Below are positions 7,916 through 16,007 of a stretch of DNA of 64,000 nucleotides, in pieces. The first letter of the stretch is position 1. Each line of letters starts with the position of its first letter. Source of the DNA: Desulfotomaculum sp. (lineage in GTDB: Bacteria > Bacillota > Desulfotomaculia > Desulfotomaculales > Nap2-2B); contig DMZI01000068.1 of NCBI GenBank assembly GCA_003485325.1, positions 35,096-99,095 on the forward strand, given 5' to 3'. The position numbers and the translations under genes are program-made. Under the pieces are notes generated by a model that had not been told where the DNA came from, did not search any database, and saw only the letters and a program-made list of their open reading frames with translations.

Positions 7916-9922
7916 TTGGATGCGGAATACGGGAAAGCCCGCTTAAGGGTTGAGGAACTGAGAAGGGAAATAGAAGAGCACGATTACAGGTACTACGTCT
8001 TTGACGATCCCGTAATTTCCGATGAAGAGTATGACCGTTTAATCAGGGAACTGGAACGGTATGAGAAACTGTATCCCGAACTGATTACCCCTTTTTCACC
8101 CACCCAGCGGGTGGGAGGAAAGCCTGGCCAGGGATTTGCAACAGTTGCGCACATGGCGCCTATGCTCAGCCTGGCCAATGCTTTCAGCAATGAAGAACTT
8201 AATGATTTTGACCGGAGGGTTCGCGCAGCGGTGTCCGGAGAAAAAGTAGAATATGTCGTGGAGCCGAAAATAGACGGATTGGCAGTTTCCCTGCGCTACA
8301 CGGACGGAAACTTTATTCTGGGCGCTACCCGCGGTGACGGAGAAATCGGGGAGGATATTACAAACAATTTAAAGACGATTAAAAGCATCCCGCTGCATTT
8401 GCGCTGTTACGCAGCCAGACTTGAAGTCAGGGGCGAGGTATATATGGCCAAGGAGACCTTTGCCCGGCTGAATAATGCCAGAAGCGAGGCTGGAGAACAA
8501 CTCCTGGCCAACCCCAGGAACGCCGCCGCCGGATCACTGCGGCAGCTTGATCCCCGGGTTGCCGCTCAGCGAAGCTTGAATATTTTCATCTATGGAATTG
8601 GTTTTATTGAGGATATAACAATACAGAGTCACACACAGGCGTTAAAATTTTTAAAAGATGCCGGTTTCAGAGTCAATCCGCTGATAGATGTCTTTGATGA
8701 GATATCGGATGTCATAGCGTACTGCAGGGAATGGCAGGGTAAAAGGTTTGCCCTTCCCTATGTTATAGACGGCCTGGTAATCAAGGTAAATTCGCTTGGT
8801 CAGCAGGAGCGCCTGGGAGCAACTATGAAAAGCCCGCGCTGGGCGGTTGCTTTTAAGTTTCCTCCGGAGCAGGCGATGACGAAAGTTAAAAAGATTATTG
8901 TAAGGGTTGGACGAACAGGCGTGCTTACGCCGACGGCCGTCCTGGAGCCGGTGCTGCTGGCCGGGACAAGGGTTACCAGGGCGACACTTCATAATGAGGA
9001 CCTGATCAAGTTAAAGGACATCCGTATTGGGGATACGGTAATTGCCCAAAAAGCCGGTGACGTTATTCCTGAAGTAGTAGAAGTTATTAAAGAAAAACGT
9101 ACCGGTCAGGAAGAAATCTGGCGGATGCCCGAAAGATGCCCTGTTTGCGGTTCACAAACTGTTCGTCCGGAAGGCGAGGCAGCCGTCCGCTGTACGTCTA
9201 TGGCCTGCCCTGCACAAAGCAGGGAAGGCTTAATTCATTTCGCCTCGCGAAATGCCATGGATATTATTGGGCTTGGCCCCGCGATTATAGACCAGTTACT
9301 TGAAGCAAAACTGATTAATGATCCTTCCGGTTTGTATAATCTGAGCTACGAAGATTTAATCAGTCTTGAGCGCCTGGGTCCGAAATCGGCGCGAAATTTG
9401 CTGGATGCAATAAATAAGAGCAAGGAAAACTCTTTAGCCAGGTTTGTTTTTGCTTTGGGTATAAGGCACGTGGGTGAAAAGGCGGCCAGGATTTTAGCCG
9501 ATCATTTTGGCACACTGGATAATTTGATGGCTGCAAAAGAAGAAGAAATGACTGCCATTCCTGAGATAGGCCCCAAGATAGCCGAAAGTATCCGGGACTT
9601 TTTCGCAGTGGAACAGAACCGCCGGATAATCGATAAACTTGTCCGGGCCGGAGTCAATACTTTTGAAAAAAGGAAAGATCAGACAGGAAATAAGCTTTTG
9701 GCCGGGCTTACCTTTGTCATTACCGGGACGCTCGGCGGCTATACAAGGCAGGAGGCGCAGGAATTCATCCGGGAGAGGGGCGGAAACGTTTCTTCCAGTG
9801 TCAGCCGTTCGACGGACTTTCTGGTCTGCGGCGAAAATCCCGGTTCGAAGTATGAAAAAGCATTTGCGCTTGGAGTAAAGGTTCTTAACGAGGAACAATT
9901 CAAAGCAATGTTGGGTATGTAA
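7916..9922 (+). CDS. ligA: NAD-dependent DNA ligase LigA
   Basis: LigA seals nicks in DNA with NAD+. From TTG 7916 the protein has 668 residues, the standard length. Order of parts: Ia adenine-binding domain, adenylation domain with catalytic Lys118 in EPKIDG, OB fold, four-Cys zinc finger (Cys408, 411, 426, 431), helix-hairpin-helix repeats, and a C-terminal BRCT domain from about 588. The frame also allows GTG 7904, but the AGGTGGTGG ribosome site overlaps that codon and is well spaced for TTG 7916. Confidence 0.96.
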   Translation: MDAEYGKARLRVEELRREIEEHDYRYYVFDDPVISDEEYDRLIRELERYEKLYPELITPFSPTQRVGGKPGQGFATVAHMAPMLSLANAFSNEELNDFDRRVRAAVSGEKVEYVVEPKIDGLAVSLRYTDGNFILGATRGDGEIGEDITNNLKTIKSIPLHLRCYAARLEVRGEVYMAKETFARLNNARSEAGEQLLANPRNAAAGSLRQLDPRVAAQRSLNIFIYGIGFIEDITIQSHTQALKFLKDAGFRVNPLIDVFDEISDVIAYCREWQGKRFALPYVIDGLVIKVNSLGQQERLGATMKSPRWAVAFKFPPEQAMTKVKKIIVRVGRTGVLTPTAVLEPVLLAGTRVTRATLHNEDLIKLKDIRIGDTVIAQKAGDVIPEVVEVIKEKRTGQEEIWRMPERCPVCGSQTVRPEGEAAVRCTSMACPAQSREGLIHFASRNAMDIIGLGPAIIDQLLEAKLINDPSGLYNLSYEDLISLERLGPKSARNLLDAINKSKENSLARFVFALGIRHVGEKAARILADHFGTLDNLMAAKEEEMTAIPEIGPKIAESIRDFFAVEQNRRIIDKLVRAGVNTFEKRKDQTGNKLLAGLTFVITGTLGGYTRQEAQEFIRERGGNVSSSVSRSTDFLVCGENPGSKYEKAFALGVKVLNEEQFKAMLGM

Positions 9923-9951
9923 AAATGATTTGATGATGTCAAATATTGCCG

Positions 9952-9986
9952 GACAACTGTTTTAAATCAACTTGTTTTGTTATAAT
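9952..9986 (+). promoter_or_regulatory. Possible promoter for gatCAB
   Basis: A perfect TATAAT at 9981-9986 lies in the 102-base gap between ligA and gatC. No good -35 is found at normal spacing (TTTAAA at 9961 is 14 bases away), so the call is tentative. Confidence 0.4.
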
Positions 9987-10024
9987 TTGAATGTATTTAT
10001 AGATTAATTGGGCAGGTGAGACTA

Positions 10025-10306
10025 TTGATTAAAAAATCCGATGTTGAACATGTAGCTTTACTGGCCAGATTGGAGCTTACTGATAATGAAAAAGAGATTT
10101 ACACAAGGCAGCTGAATGATATTTTGGGGCATTTTGAGTCTCTGCAGGAACTGGAAACAACGAACGTTGAGCCTATGGCTCATGTTCTATCACTTTTTAA
10201 TGTATTCAGGGAGGATAAGGTTGACCGGCACCTGCCTTCGGAAAATGTTCTGGCCAATTGTCCGGATAGGGACGAGGATTGTTTTCGAGTACCAAAGATC
10301 GTTTAG
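10025..10306 (+). CDS. gatC: Asp/Glu-tRNA amidotransferase subunit C
   Basis: GatC is the small clamp that stabilises GatA on GatB in the enzyme that amidates mischarged Glu-tRNA(Gln) and Asp-tRNA(Asn). The 93-residue protein begins with the family pattern VEHVALLARLELT and ends with the usual acidic, FRVPKIV-type tail. TTG 10025 is chosen because AGGTGAG at 10014-10020 is its ribosome site; GTG 10016 lies inside that site. It leads the gatCAB operon. Confidence 0.93.
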   Translation: MIKKSDVEHVALLARLELTDNEKEIYTRQLNDILGHFESLQELETTNVEPMAHVLSLFNVFREDKVDRHLPSENVLANCPDRDEDCFRVPKIV

Positions 10307-10318
10307 GGAGGCGTTTTT

Positions 10319-11776
10319 TTGTCGCTTTATTATTTAACGGCTCATGAACTGCATGATTTGTTGTTAAAAAAGGAAATATCGGCAGTGGAGGTTAACGAAG
10401 CTGTTTTCGATAGAATTGAATCCGTCGAAGACAGCGTAAAGGCCTATCTTACTTTGACCCGCGATCAGGCCATGAAAACTGCGCAAGAGGTAGATGACAT
10501 GATTGGGGCCGGCCGGCCGGTTCCTCCTTTGGCGGGCATACCTATTGCGATAAAAGATAATATTTGCACCGAAGGGGTGCGGACAACCGCTGCCTCAAAG
10601 ATCATTTATAATTTTATCCCGCCGTATGACGCCACTGTTGTTAAAAAACTCGCCGGACAGCATATTGCGATGACAGGCAAAACAAATCTTGATGAATTTG
10701 CCATGGGTTCTTCAACAGAGAACTCGGGGTTTTTTGCAACCCACAACCCCTGGGATCGTGAATGTGTTCCCGGCGGTTCCAGCGGCGGCTCCGCTGCTGC
10801 GGTTGCAGCCGGGGAGTCCGTTTGCGCAATCGGTTCTGATACCGGGGGATCTATCCGCCAGCCGGCTGCTTTCTGCGGAGTCGTGGGGATTAAACCAACC
10901 TACGGGGCTGTATCCCGCTACGGGTTGATTGCTTTCGCTTCCTCCCTTGACCAGATCGGGCCCTTTACCAGAGATGTTACAGACTGCGCGCTGATGCTTA
11001 ACGCCATCTGCGGCCATGACCCGCTTGACTCAACTTCTTCTCCGTACGAGGTTCCGGATTTCAGGCGCTGTCTTGTTAATGATGTTAAGGGACTAAAAAT
11101 TGGTGTGCCCCGGGAATATATGAGTGAAGGAATTGATGCAGACGTCAGGCAGATTATCGAGAAAGCTATGTCCCTGCTTGAATTGAACGGGGCCAGAATA
11201 GAGGAGACAAGCCTTCCCCACCTCGGTTTCTCACTTCCTGTTTATTATCTGATTGCACCGGCTGAAGCCAGTTCAAATTTGGCCCGCTACGACGGAGTCC
11301 GTTACGGGTTCAGGTCTGCGGGCGCACAGGATGTTGTGGATATGTTTATGAAAACAAGGAGTCAGGGTTTCGGTGCCGAGGTCAAGCGCCGGATCATGCT
11401 GGGCACCTATGTTCTTTCAGCCGGCTATTACGATGCCTATTATTTAAAGGCGCTCAAAGTCCGTACGCTAATAAAAGAAGACTTTAACAATGCATTTGAG
11501 AAGTTTGATATTTTGCTTTCACCGACGACACCGTCTCCGGCTTTCCGTTTTGGCGAAAAAACCGGAGATCCGCTGAAGATGTACCTTTCAGACGTATTCA
11601 CAATAGCGGTAAATCTTGCCGGAATTCCGGGCCTGTCTGTACCCTGTGGATTTGTCAATGGCTTACCCGTGGGGCTTCAGCTAATGGGCAGGCCTTTCAG
11701 CGAAGGCAAACTGCTTCAGGCAGCCTATACTTTCGAACAATGTACAGACCATCATAGAAAGCACCCGGAGTTATAA
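10319..11776 (+). CDS. gatA: Asp/Glu-tRNA amidotransferase subunit A
   Basis: GatA is the amidase that releases ammonia from glutamine. At 485 residues it has the standard length. The Ser-cisSer-Lys triad is in place: Lys79 in IAIKDN, Ser154 in PGGSSGGS and Ser178 in GSDTGGS. The TTG start at 10319 is six bases behind AGGGAGG. It lies 12 bases after gatC and 22 bases before gatB. Confidence 0.97.
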   Translation: MSLYYLTAHELHDLLLKKEISAVEVNEAVFDRIESVEDSVKAYLTLTRDQAMKTAQEVDDMIGAGRPVPPLAGIPIAIKDNICTEGVRTTAASKIIYNFIPPYDATVVKKLAGQHIAMTGKTNLDEFAMGSSTENSGFFATHNPWDRECVPGGSSGGSAAAVAAGESVCAIGSDTGGSIRQPAAFCGVVGIKPTYGAVSRYGLIAFASSLDQIGPFTRDVTDCALMLNAICGHDPLDSTSSPYEVPDFRRCLVNDVKGLKIGVPREYMSEGIDADVRQIIEKAMSLLELNGARIEETSLPHLGFSLPVYYLIAPAEASSNLARYDGVRYGFRSAGAQDVVDMFMKTRSQGFGAEVKRRIMLGTYVLSAGYYDAYYLKALKVRTLIKEDFNNAFEKFDILLSPTTPSPAFRFGEKTGDPLKMYLSDVFTIAVNLAGIPGLSVPCGFVNGLPVGLQLMGRPFSEGKLLQAAYTFEQCTDHHRKHPEL

Positions 11777-11798
11777 ACAAAAAGGGAGGGTTTTTATC

Positions 11799-13241
11799 TT
11801 GACCCAGTATGAGACCGTCATCGGTCTTGAAGTGCATCTGGAATTAAAAACAGACTCAAAAATCTTTTGCAGTTCCTCCACATCTTTCGGAGGAAAGCCA
11901 AATACCCATGTTTGCCCGGTATGCCTTGGTCTGCCCGGCGTACTTCCGGTAGTAAATAAAAAGGTCGTGGAGGATGCTATACTGGTAGCCCTGGCCTTAA
12001 ACTGCCGCATTGCCGAGTTCTCGAAGTTTGATCGAAAAAATTACTATTATCCCGATATGCCTAAGAATTATCAGATTTCACAATATGATCTGCCAATAGC
12101 GTTAAACGGATACCTGGAAATTGAACTGGATGGAGAATTAAAGAAAATAGGCATTACGCGGCTTCATATGGAAGAGGACACAGGGAAATTGGTGCATCAG
12201 GGAACGATAACCACTACGCCTTTTTCACTTGTAGATTACAACCGGGCTGGAGTTCCGCTGCTTGAAATAGTATCCGAACCGGATCTCCGCTCGCCCGAGG
12301 AAGCCAGAATATATCTGGAAAAATTAAAATCAATTATCCAATATACGGGAGTTTCCGACTGCCGGATGGAGGAAGGCAGTTTAAGGTGCGACGCTAATGT
12401 TTCTGTGCGGCAGCTAGGGAAAGAGGAGTTTGGCACAAAAACAGAGATTAAAAACATGAATTCTTTCAGATCTCTTCAAAAAGCCCTGACCTACGAAGTC
12501 AGCAGGCAAATAGAGGTTTTGGGAGAAGGCGGGCGAATTGTCCAGGAAACCAGGACCTGGGACGAAGGCCAGGGGATAACCCTACCTATCAGAAGCAAGG
12601 AAGAAGCTCATGATTACCGCTATTTTCCTGAACCCGATCTGGTACCCATGATTATTGAAAGGGAATGGGTAGAGTCTGTCAGAAAACGGCTCCCGGAACT
12701 GCCCGACGCCCGACGCGAACGCTATGTGCGTGATTACGGCCTGCCTGTGTATGATGCCGGTGTTCTTACTTCGACAAAGGAAATGGCTGATTATTTTGAA
12801 GCCTGCCTCAATGCCTATTCTTCACCAAAGACAGTCAGCAACTGGATTATGGGGGATCTTTCGAGATTGCTTAACTCCAACAATCTCGAAATAAATGAAT
12901 GTCCCGTCAGCCCCGTTAACCTGGCCTCTTTATTTAAAATTCTCGACGAAGGCACGATTAGCGGCAAGATCGCCAAAGTTGTATTCGAAGAAATGTTTGC
13001 AACAGGAAAGGATGCCGGTACTATCGTCAAGGAAAAAGGGCTGGTCCAAATCAGTGATGAAGAATCGCTGACTGCGATTGTGGAAGAAGTAATTGCCGGA
13101 AATCCAAAATCGGTAAGTGATTATAGAAGCGGCAAAGATAAAGCGCTGGGATTTTTAGTGGGTCAGGTTATGAAGGCCACGAAGGGTAAAGCTAATCCTG
13201 AACTGGTCAATAAACTTTTTAAGGAAAAAATATTGAATTAA
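11799..13241 (+). CDS. gatB: Asp/Glu-tRNA amidotransferase subunit B
   Basis: GatB binds and phosphorylates the mischarged tRNA and receives ammonia from GatA. The 480-residue protein shows YETVIGLEVH at the start, the KNYYYPDMPKNYQISQ kinase motif, HMEEDTGK, and a C-terminal YqeY-like tRNA-binding tail. The TTG start follows AAAGGGAGGG. The presence of GatCAB suggests that Gln-tRNA and/or Asn-tRNA is made by the indirect route. The operon ends here; an intergenic repeat begins right after the stop. Confidence 0.97.
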   Translation: MTQYETVIGLEVHLELKTDSKIFCSSSTSFGGKPNTHVCPVCLGLPGVLPVVNKKVVEDAILVALALNCRIAEFSKFDRKNYYYPDMPKNYQISQYDLPIALNGYLEIELDGELKKIGITRLHMEEDTGKLVHQGTITTTPFSLVDYNRAGVPLLEIVSEPDLRSPEEARIYLEKLKSIIQYTGVSDCRMEEGSLRCDANVSVRQLGKEEFGTKTEIKNMNSFRSLQKALTYEVSRQIEVLGEGGRIVQETRTWDEGQGITLPIRSKEEAHDYRYFPEPDLVPMIIEREWVESVRKRLPELPDARRERYVRDYGLPVYDAGVLTSTKEMADYFEACLNAYSSPKTVSNWIMGDLSRLLNSNNLEINECPVSPVNLASLFKILDEGTISGKIAKVVFEEMFATGKDAGTIVKEKGLVQISDEESLTAIVEEVIAGNPKSVSDYRSGKDKALGFLVGQVMKATKGKANPELVNKLFKEKILN

Positions 13242-13272
13242 GGCGCTTAAGCATCTTAAGTAAGCGGCGCAT
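13242..13272. repeat. Intergenic structured repeat, copy A
   Basis: The core GGCGCTTAAGCATCTTAAG followed by TAAGCGGCGC recurs, with changes, at 30761-30790 and 50423-50452, and weakly at 23354-23377. GCTTA and TAAGC arms can pair around a GCATC loop, flanked by conserved GGY/GGY. The following 160 bases (13273-13431) hold no convincing gene. They contain a small GGCGT/ACGCC hairpin near 13380-13393 and GA-rich purine tracts. Confidence 0.5.
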
Positions 13273-13431
13273 CGGAAGGATGAAAATTCATCAACAAGGG
13301 AGGTCAATGCCTCAAGTGCGATTTTGAGCCTTAATTCAAAGAAAGAGAGAACCCGAGGATAAGCGAGGGAACTGTTTGAGGCGTGTTAACGCCGAGTTTG
13401 ACCGAGCCCGAGGGTCATCAACTTCATCGGA

Positions 13432-13553
13432 CAACTACTAAGGCTTGACAAAAAAAATGTTTAAGCCTTATTCTTTTTTGTTGTTAAATATACAAATTTA
13501 TTGTAATTATTTTAATTTAACCGGTCTATTGTTTTTTTTATTATTAAATTAAA
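13432..13553 (+). repeat. Shared upstream element, copy 1 (before ade)
   Basis: This 122-base stretch is repeated at 23559-23680, before the molybdenum hydroxylase operon. In order it holds CAACTA-CTAAGGCTTGACA, a hairpin, an AT-rich block with the exact shared string AAATATACAAATTTATTG, and the shared end ATTATTAAATTAA. A dyad TACAA-ATTTA-TTGTA lies at 13491-13505, identical in both copies. The element ends 19 bases before the ade start. Most differences between copies fall outside the dyad, which suggests an operator or leader under selection. Confidence 0.7.
13439..13479 (+). terminator. Hairpin with T-run in the ade leader
   Basis: TAAGGCTT (13439-13446) pairs perfectly with AAGCCTTA (13463-13470), then TTCTTTTTTG follows. 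It has the form of a rho-independent terminator. It may end transcription coming from gatB or attenuate ade. A TTGACA overlaps the left arm at 13445-13450 but lacks a clear -10. Confidence 0.55.
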
Positions 13554-13572
13554 TATAAGGAGATTTCCAGTT

Positions 13573-15327
13573 ATGAATTTGAGAGAATTAAACAGTTTGA
13601 TTAAGGTGGCGATGGGAGAAGAAAAGGCGGATTTAGTGCTCCAAAACGGCTCACTGGTTAACGTATATACGGGCGAAATACTGGAAGAACATTCTGTGGC
13701 CGTCAAGGGGGAAAGAATAGCCTGGGTAGGCAAAGACGACAGGAATGTTACAGGGCCTGAGACGAATGTTATCGACTGTACAGGGAAATTTATCATCCCG
13801 GGATTTATAGACGGCCACACCCATTTAATTCTTTTCTATCAGGCGGATCAGTTTCTTAGATATGCGATGCGGGGCGGGACTACCACAATAATTACAGAAC
13901 TGATGGAAATCAGCTTTCCGCTTGGATATCAGGGAATTCTGGAATATCTGGAATCCCTTAAAAACCAGCCCATAAAGATTTTTGGTGTGGCGCCTCCGAT
14001 GGTTACAAACAGCTTAAGGACGCGATCAAGAGCGATTAACCTTGATCAGATTGCCGAACTGCTCAAACGTGATGATATTTTAGGTTTGGGAGAAACATAC
14101 TGGTCAGCCGTAATTGAACGGGATGAAAAGATACTGGAGTTTTTTGTTGAGACTTTCAAGGCGGGCAAGATAATTGCGGGCCATACGGCCGGCGCCAGGG
14201 GCAACAGGCTTACAGCTTATGCGGCGGGAGGTGTCCGGTCGTGCCATGAGCCAATCACCGCGGCGGATGTTTTGGAAAGGTTAAGGCTGGGTCTTTATGT
14301 ACTGATCAGGGAAGGAGGTATCCGGAAAGAACTGGCGGAAATATCGAAAATAAAGGATCTGCAGCTCGATCTGAGACAATTGATTCTATCCACGGACAGT
14401 ATTACTCCTGAGCAAGTGGTAGAGGAAGGTTATATGGAAGCAGTGGTCCAGAAAGCCGTCGACCTTGGTTTTGATCCTGTTTGCGCTATCCAAATGGCTA
14501 CACTAAACGTGGCCAAATACTGGAATCTGGATCATCTAATTGGTGGTATTGCGCCCAGCAAATATGCAGATATCATTATTCTGCCGGATCTGTACAATAT
14601 AAAAGCCGAGTATGTAATCAGCAACGGCAAGGTTTTATCAAAAGAAGGCAAACTTCTTTTAGAACCAAGTAAATATACATTTCCGGCCTGGGCGCATAAA
14701 AGTATGCGGCTGACCAAGAATTTTGGACCTGAGGACTTTGAAATAAATGTTAAAAGCAACAGCGACCCTGTAAGAATCAGAGTAATTGAACAAATAACTG
14801 AACTGGTGACAAAGGAAACAATCCTGGAAGTCCCCGTCCTGGAGGGAAAAATCAAGGTTGATTTGGATAAAGACTTAATAAAAATTGCTGCTGTAGATTT
14901 TCTGGATGACCAGTTAAAAATGTTTGTCGGGTTAATCAAGGGCTTTCGGATGAAGAAAGGGGCGTTTGCCAGCAGCATGGCCTGGGATTTGACTAATATA
15001 GTGGTCATAGGAGCTGACGAAAAGGATATGGCGGTTGCTGTCAACAGGGTTCTAGAACTTCAGGGAGGTATCGTGGTCTGTTCAAATGGTAAAATACTGG
15101 CTGAACTACCCATGTCCATAGGAGGTTACATGAGCAATCTTCCGATTGAAGAAATCGTCCAAAACCTTAAAGATATTCAAAAAGAGGCATCAGGTCTTGG
15201 CATCCCCTTCCCTGATGCGGAACTAAGCTTAAATACCCTGACAACTTCCGCAATACCATTTTTCCGGATTTGCGAGGAAGGCTTTTATGATCTGAAAAAC
15301 AACCGTTTGGTTGGCCTGCTGGTTTAA
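13573..15327 (+). CDS. ade: Adenine deaminase-like amidohydrolase
   Basis: The family converts adenine to hypoxanthine and ammonia. The 584-residue protein has the Ade layout: a composite beta domain, an amidohydrolase barrel, and the C-terminal domain with MSNLPIEEIVQNL near 510-540. The metal ligands are visible: His82 and His84 in DGHTHL, Glu174 (GLGE), His204 (AGHTAG), His225 (CHEP) and Asp275 (STDS). Canonical Ade has HxHxES after the first strand; here it reads HTHLILF, so the ES pair is missing and the substrate may differ. Start ATG 13573 follows AAGGAG. It shares its upstream element with the hydroxylase operon 10 kb downstream. Confidence 0.8.
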   Translation: MNLRELNSLIKVAMGEEKADLVLQNGSLVNVYTGEILEEHSVAVKGERIAWVGKDDRNVTGPETNVIDCTGKFIIPGFIDGHTHLILFYQADQFLRYAMRGGTTTIITELMEISFPLGYQGILEYLESLKNQPIKIFGVAPPMVTNSLRTRSRAINLDQIAELLKRDDILGLGETYWSAVIERDEKILEFFVETFKAGKIIAGHTAGARGNRLTAYAAGGVRSCHEPITAADVLERLRLGLYVLIREGGIRKELAEISKIKDLQLDLRQLILSTDSITPEQVVEEGYMEAVVQKAVDLGFDPVCAIQMATLNVAKYWNLDHLIGGIAPSKYADIIILPDLYNIKAEYVISNGKVLSKEGKLLLEPSKYTFPAWAHKSMRLTKNFGPEDFEINVKSNSDPVRIRVIEQITELVTKETILEVPVLEGKIKVDLDKDLIKIAAVDFLDDQLKMFVGLIKGFRMKKGAFASSMAWDLTNIVVIGADEKDMAVAVNRVLELQGGIVVCSNGKILAELPMSIGGYMSNLPIEEIVQNLKDIQKEASGLGIPFPDAELSLNTLTTSAIPFFRICEEGFYDLKNNRLVGLLV

Positions 15328-15337
15328 AGTAAACTGA

Positions 15338-15526
15338 AAAAAGGGCAAACTGCCTTTTTGCCATGGTATAGGCGTCGGTTGTGTAGGGTTTGTTTCTGGA
15401 GCGGGGTATGCAATTTACAGAACAGATCTTCCGCACTCGGCGGCTATTAACAGCCTTCCGATTTCTTACGAAAAAATCTGGAAGGCAATTCGGGATAAGA
15501 AAAAAGAGATTCAAACTACCGGTTAA
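15338..15526 (+). pseudogene. Remnant of a molybdenum hydroxylase large-subunit gene (internal deletion)
   Basis: Read in frame from 15338, this codes KKGKLPFCHGIGVG, then VGFVSGAGYAIYRTDLPHSA, then NSLPISYEKIWKAI and a stop. The first parts match residues about 422-458 of the hydroxylase subunit at 25653-27983 (KKGKMAKGRGIGVG, then DLPHSIA). The tail matches residues about 754-776 (SSLPLTPEKVWRAM). Roughly 295 codons between them are missing, and the front of the gene is absent. It starts 11 bases after the ade stop, preceded in frame by TGA. A GGCA/TGCC hairpin with T-run near 15344-15359 falls inside it and may now serve as the ade terminator. Confidence 0.8.
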
Positions 15527-15554
15527 TGTTTATATAGATTTGCAGGTGAGATTA

Positions 15555-15893
15555 ATGCGGCCTGTTTTTAAGATTTGGCTTGAGAATAACGGAAAAGTTT
15601 TTGGCGAAGGGCCTTTGGAGATTTTGCAAAAAGTTGAGAAAACGGGTTCTCTAAGAAGTGCAGCCGCACAGATGGGGATGTCTTATAATAAGGCCTGGCG
15701 CTTGATTGCCGCTCTTGAAGAAAGGTTGGGGTATTCTCTTTTAGAGAAAAGAGTTGGCGGAGCATGCGGCGGTGGCTCAAAAGTCACCCCGTATGCCCAA
15801 CAGTTAATGAAAAGGTATTCCGAACTCAAGGAAGAAGCTGAAATTGTGCTAGAAAAGCTTTACCTTAAGCATTTTGAAGGGTTTAAGACCTAA
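15555..15893 (+). CDS. ModE-type HTH regulator, DNA-binding domain only
   Basis: A 112-residue protein matching the N-terminal winged-helix domain of ModE/LysR type: GPLEILQKVEKTGSLRSAAA, then the recognition-helix region MSYNKAWRLIAALEERLG, then GGGSKVTPYAQQLM. No TOBE/molybdate-binding domain follows, so it cannot sense molybdate in the E. coli way by itself. ATG 15555 is chosen because AGGTGAG precedes it; the open frame extends upstream into the hydroxylase remnant. It probably controls the molybdenum genes downstream. Confidence 0.82.
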   Translation: MRPVFKIWLENNGKVFGEGPLEILQKVEKTGSLRSAAAQMGMSYNKAWRLIAALEERLGYSLLEKRVGGACGGGSKVTPYAQQLMKRYSELKEEAEIVLEKLYLKHFEGFKT

Positions 15894-15923
15894 ACTAAAG
15901 CACTGTTATATTTTTTTATATCC

Positions 15924-15945
15924 ATTATACTAATATGAGTATAAC
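15924..15945. promoter_or_regulatory. Operator-like dyad before the molybdenum genes
   Basis: ATTATACT (15924-15931) and AGTATAAC (15938-15945) form a 7-of-8 inverted repeat with a six-base centre. TATACT at 15926 could itself be a -10 element. GTTATA/TATAAC arms resemble ModE operator half sites of other bacteria. It lies between the ModE-like gene and the MoeA-like gene, where autoregulation would be expected; this is inference. Confidence 0.45.
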
Positions 15946-16007
15946 GCTGTTAAAGAAATGGATGCTTGACGCAGGTTTGGAATAAGTCTTGTTAAAGGAG
16001 AAACACC

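Noticed and set aside
13445..13473. TTGACA as the -35 of an ade promoter
   Set aside because: It is part of the hairpin arm, and the expected -10 positions read TTATTC and TCTTAT in the two copies; not convincing on its own.
13432..13572. Possible purine riboswitch before ade
   Set aside because: The conserved purine-aptamer strings and three-stem layout are not found; only a hairpin and a dyad are present.
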